From contig OX465580.1 of the NCBI GenBank assembly GCA_950022655.1, forward strand, positions 101,946,797 through 102,010,796: 64,000 nucleotides of DNA. Direction: 5' to 3'. Positions within the stretch are counted from its first letter, which is position 1, and every line of letters starts with the position of its first letter. The notes below the pieces were generated by a model. The model was given only the letters and a program-made list of their open reading frames with translations, ran no database searches and was not told where the DNA came from. This DNA comes from Alentia gelatinosa (Eukaryota > Annelida > Polychaeta > Phyllodocida > Polynoidae). This document shows, one piece after another, positions 62,232 through 64,000 of this stretch. The position numbers and the translations under genes are program-made.

Positions 62232-64000
62232 GGGACATGCTGACCACGGCATCTGGTGTCTTGTAAGTTGTGATAGGATTGGGGTAAAGGGGTCAAGGCG
62301 TGATCAGCTGCTAAACACTCATGTTTCAAATCTCCTCTGTGAGGGGTTCTCCTATACGCAACCCAAAGTTCCTATGCAGTCTGTATTTTATTTGAGAGGT
62401 ACAATGAATATTCCCAGTACATATATTTGTAGAAGAGACTCAATTGAGGCCAATTCATAAATATATGAATCATACCTTATTACGTGGTACTTAGTACGAC
62501 AGAGGACTAGGTATCAGATACATACCAATTAACAGCCGCATTAGATCCGGGAATGAGTTAAAAGAGACACTGAATAATTTGAAAAATCTTAATTATCAAT
62601 TTGTAACACGAACCTTTTCCATTAACAATAGTACAAAACACGGGCGTCATTGTTGTAAGGATCATAGAATACAAAATAGAAATAGTAGTAATGAACTGAT
62701 TGGCTCTGCATAAAGTACTGGTCATTTATCATATTTCTGGATACACCATGTTCTCAGTTCGCACTGTGGGTGTAGGATATGAAAGGTCACCCACTTTCTT
62801 TATCACATTTTCCCTAAGAAATGGCATTGAGATGTTCTTGAGACGGACTCACCCTCCCTCCTCAAGCTCCAACCAATATCAGTTCCAATCTGAGTGGTCA
62901 GCCTTTTGCGTTCCAAGCCCCACTCTACCCTCGTATTCCAGATGACCAATTAATCGCAGCTGACCAGGGGACTCCATGACCCACTTCACACGTGCCATAG
63001 TTGTCATGACAACAATAATCATCAGCGGGCAATATTAAAGATATGTCGTCGCGTTGTGCCGGGGTTCCTGGAGAGGGAGAACAATGTCTTTTCTCCCAAC
63101 GTGCTGTTCCATGTGCCATGCAGCGCCCCCTGTGTCGTGCAGCAAGCAGGTTGTGCAGAAGATTGACGACTGACGTGACAGTGTAAATCTATGACGGAGC
63201 CTGTGCTGTATAAAGAAAGGGCCTGTCCACACTTATGAATGAACCTGTGAAAAATGTCGTCTGTGATACATACCGACCAGACCCCAACCATGATGGTTGA
63301 TGGGTGTATGGCTTAAGTGTGCTGTGGTGAGTTACGGGTAAAGGGGGTGTTCCACTGGACCGACGGTAGCCGATTCCGTAGCCAGATAATCGCCGATTTT
63401 TATCGGATGCCCTAGAATTTCTCAAATCTTTGAAAATGGTCATTTATCAAACTATTATTATCAGAATTAAATAAATTACAATACGTGAGCTTCCTCTTAA
63501 GGACCCAGGAACAATTGATCGGGTGAGAAATCGGCTTGGTGGATTTTGCCCTTTAGGAGCCTGCACGAGTCTCTCAATCATTTATGTTGGAAAAGGGAAA
63601 TGTATAACCTCCTACAATTCCTTCCTTATACTGATCATCAGCCTAGGCCCCTCTATAGGAATCATATAAATCTTTTGCATGTTCTTAGATATTCCCGCTG
63701 ACTTAACAGAAACAGTTTCAAGCTCAGTCTTCCCATATCAATATAGCATGGTATTTACTTACCAGATTTCGAAATGAGCATGTATATTTTCTCCTTCTTT
63801 TATACTGTTAACGAATCCCTAGGAGTAAGATAAACTATCGACATCCGTCTTCGTCTTAGCATCCTACATTTCAACATTTTTGTTCCATTCAATTTATTCT
63901 CAAACGGAAAAGCCGACGAAGCAACATTTGTAAAAGCTTGTGAAATCGATGTTAAAAATTCTCTCTCCCATCAACAGGCACTTACAAGTAATAGATAGTT
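62232..64000. other. No gene recognised
   Basis: GC-richer at 62760-63340, AT-rich elsewhere. GCGCCCCCTGTG near 63124 is a weak CTCF-like half match. No exon or repeat copy was recognised up to the window edge. Confidence 0.5.

Overview
The window looks like non-coding, repeat-bearing nuclear DNA from an invertebrate animal. The sequence contains microsatellites, 20-base homopolymer runs, MITE-like and fold-back elements, minisatellites, and alternating AT-rich and GC-rich stretches, with no long open frame. The phylum cannot be fixed from sequence alone. CpG does not look depleted by eye, which fits an invertebrate better than a vertebrate. The longest open frames (about 190 codons) are near what chance gives in 64 kb, and none carries a domain I recognise. 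I call no protein-coding, rRNA or tRNA gene, and read the window as an intergenic interval or the interior of very large introns.

Repeats. A MITE-like element with 26-bp terminal inverted repeats lies at 1301-1427. A fold-back family built around the motif TATGCCAC has three near-full copies (3059-3364, 49533-49838, 54479-54786) and one inverted fragment (about 3803-3890). A second dispersed repeat pairs 52295-52384 with 54394-54482. Large imperfect hairpin elements lie at 16523-16628 and 40162-40458. Degenerate minisatellites of about 34-35 bp lie at 6882-7190 and 18270-18660. A 145-bp perfect tandem duplication (46038-46362) has a 35-bp junction filler, most of it copied from 3.8 kb upstream. 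(AT)n tracts are numerous.

Regulatory-looking content. GC-richer islands, roughly every 1-3 kb, carry far more nuclear-receptor half-sites (AGGTCA/TGACCT) in ordered pairs than chance predicts: two perfect DR5, three DR1 (two perfect), DR2, DR3, DR4, DR0 and ER3 pairs, and a six-half-site array phased at 10 bp (2864-2919). The same islands hold E2-box clusters (CAGGTG/CACCTG) and CTCF-like sites (29907, 37712, 45621, 60914) that fall into two convergent pairs. A homeodomain/TCF/SOX-site-rich block lies at 29640-30190. I infer a gene-desert-like or intronic regulatory landscape, possibly of a developmental or nuclear-receptor-regulated gene outside the window. All transcription-factor assignments are motif matches only.

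A 67-nt hairpin at 30630-30696 is the best candidate for a small-RNA gene, although a young inverted repeat would look the same.
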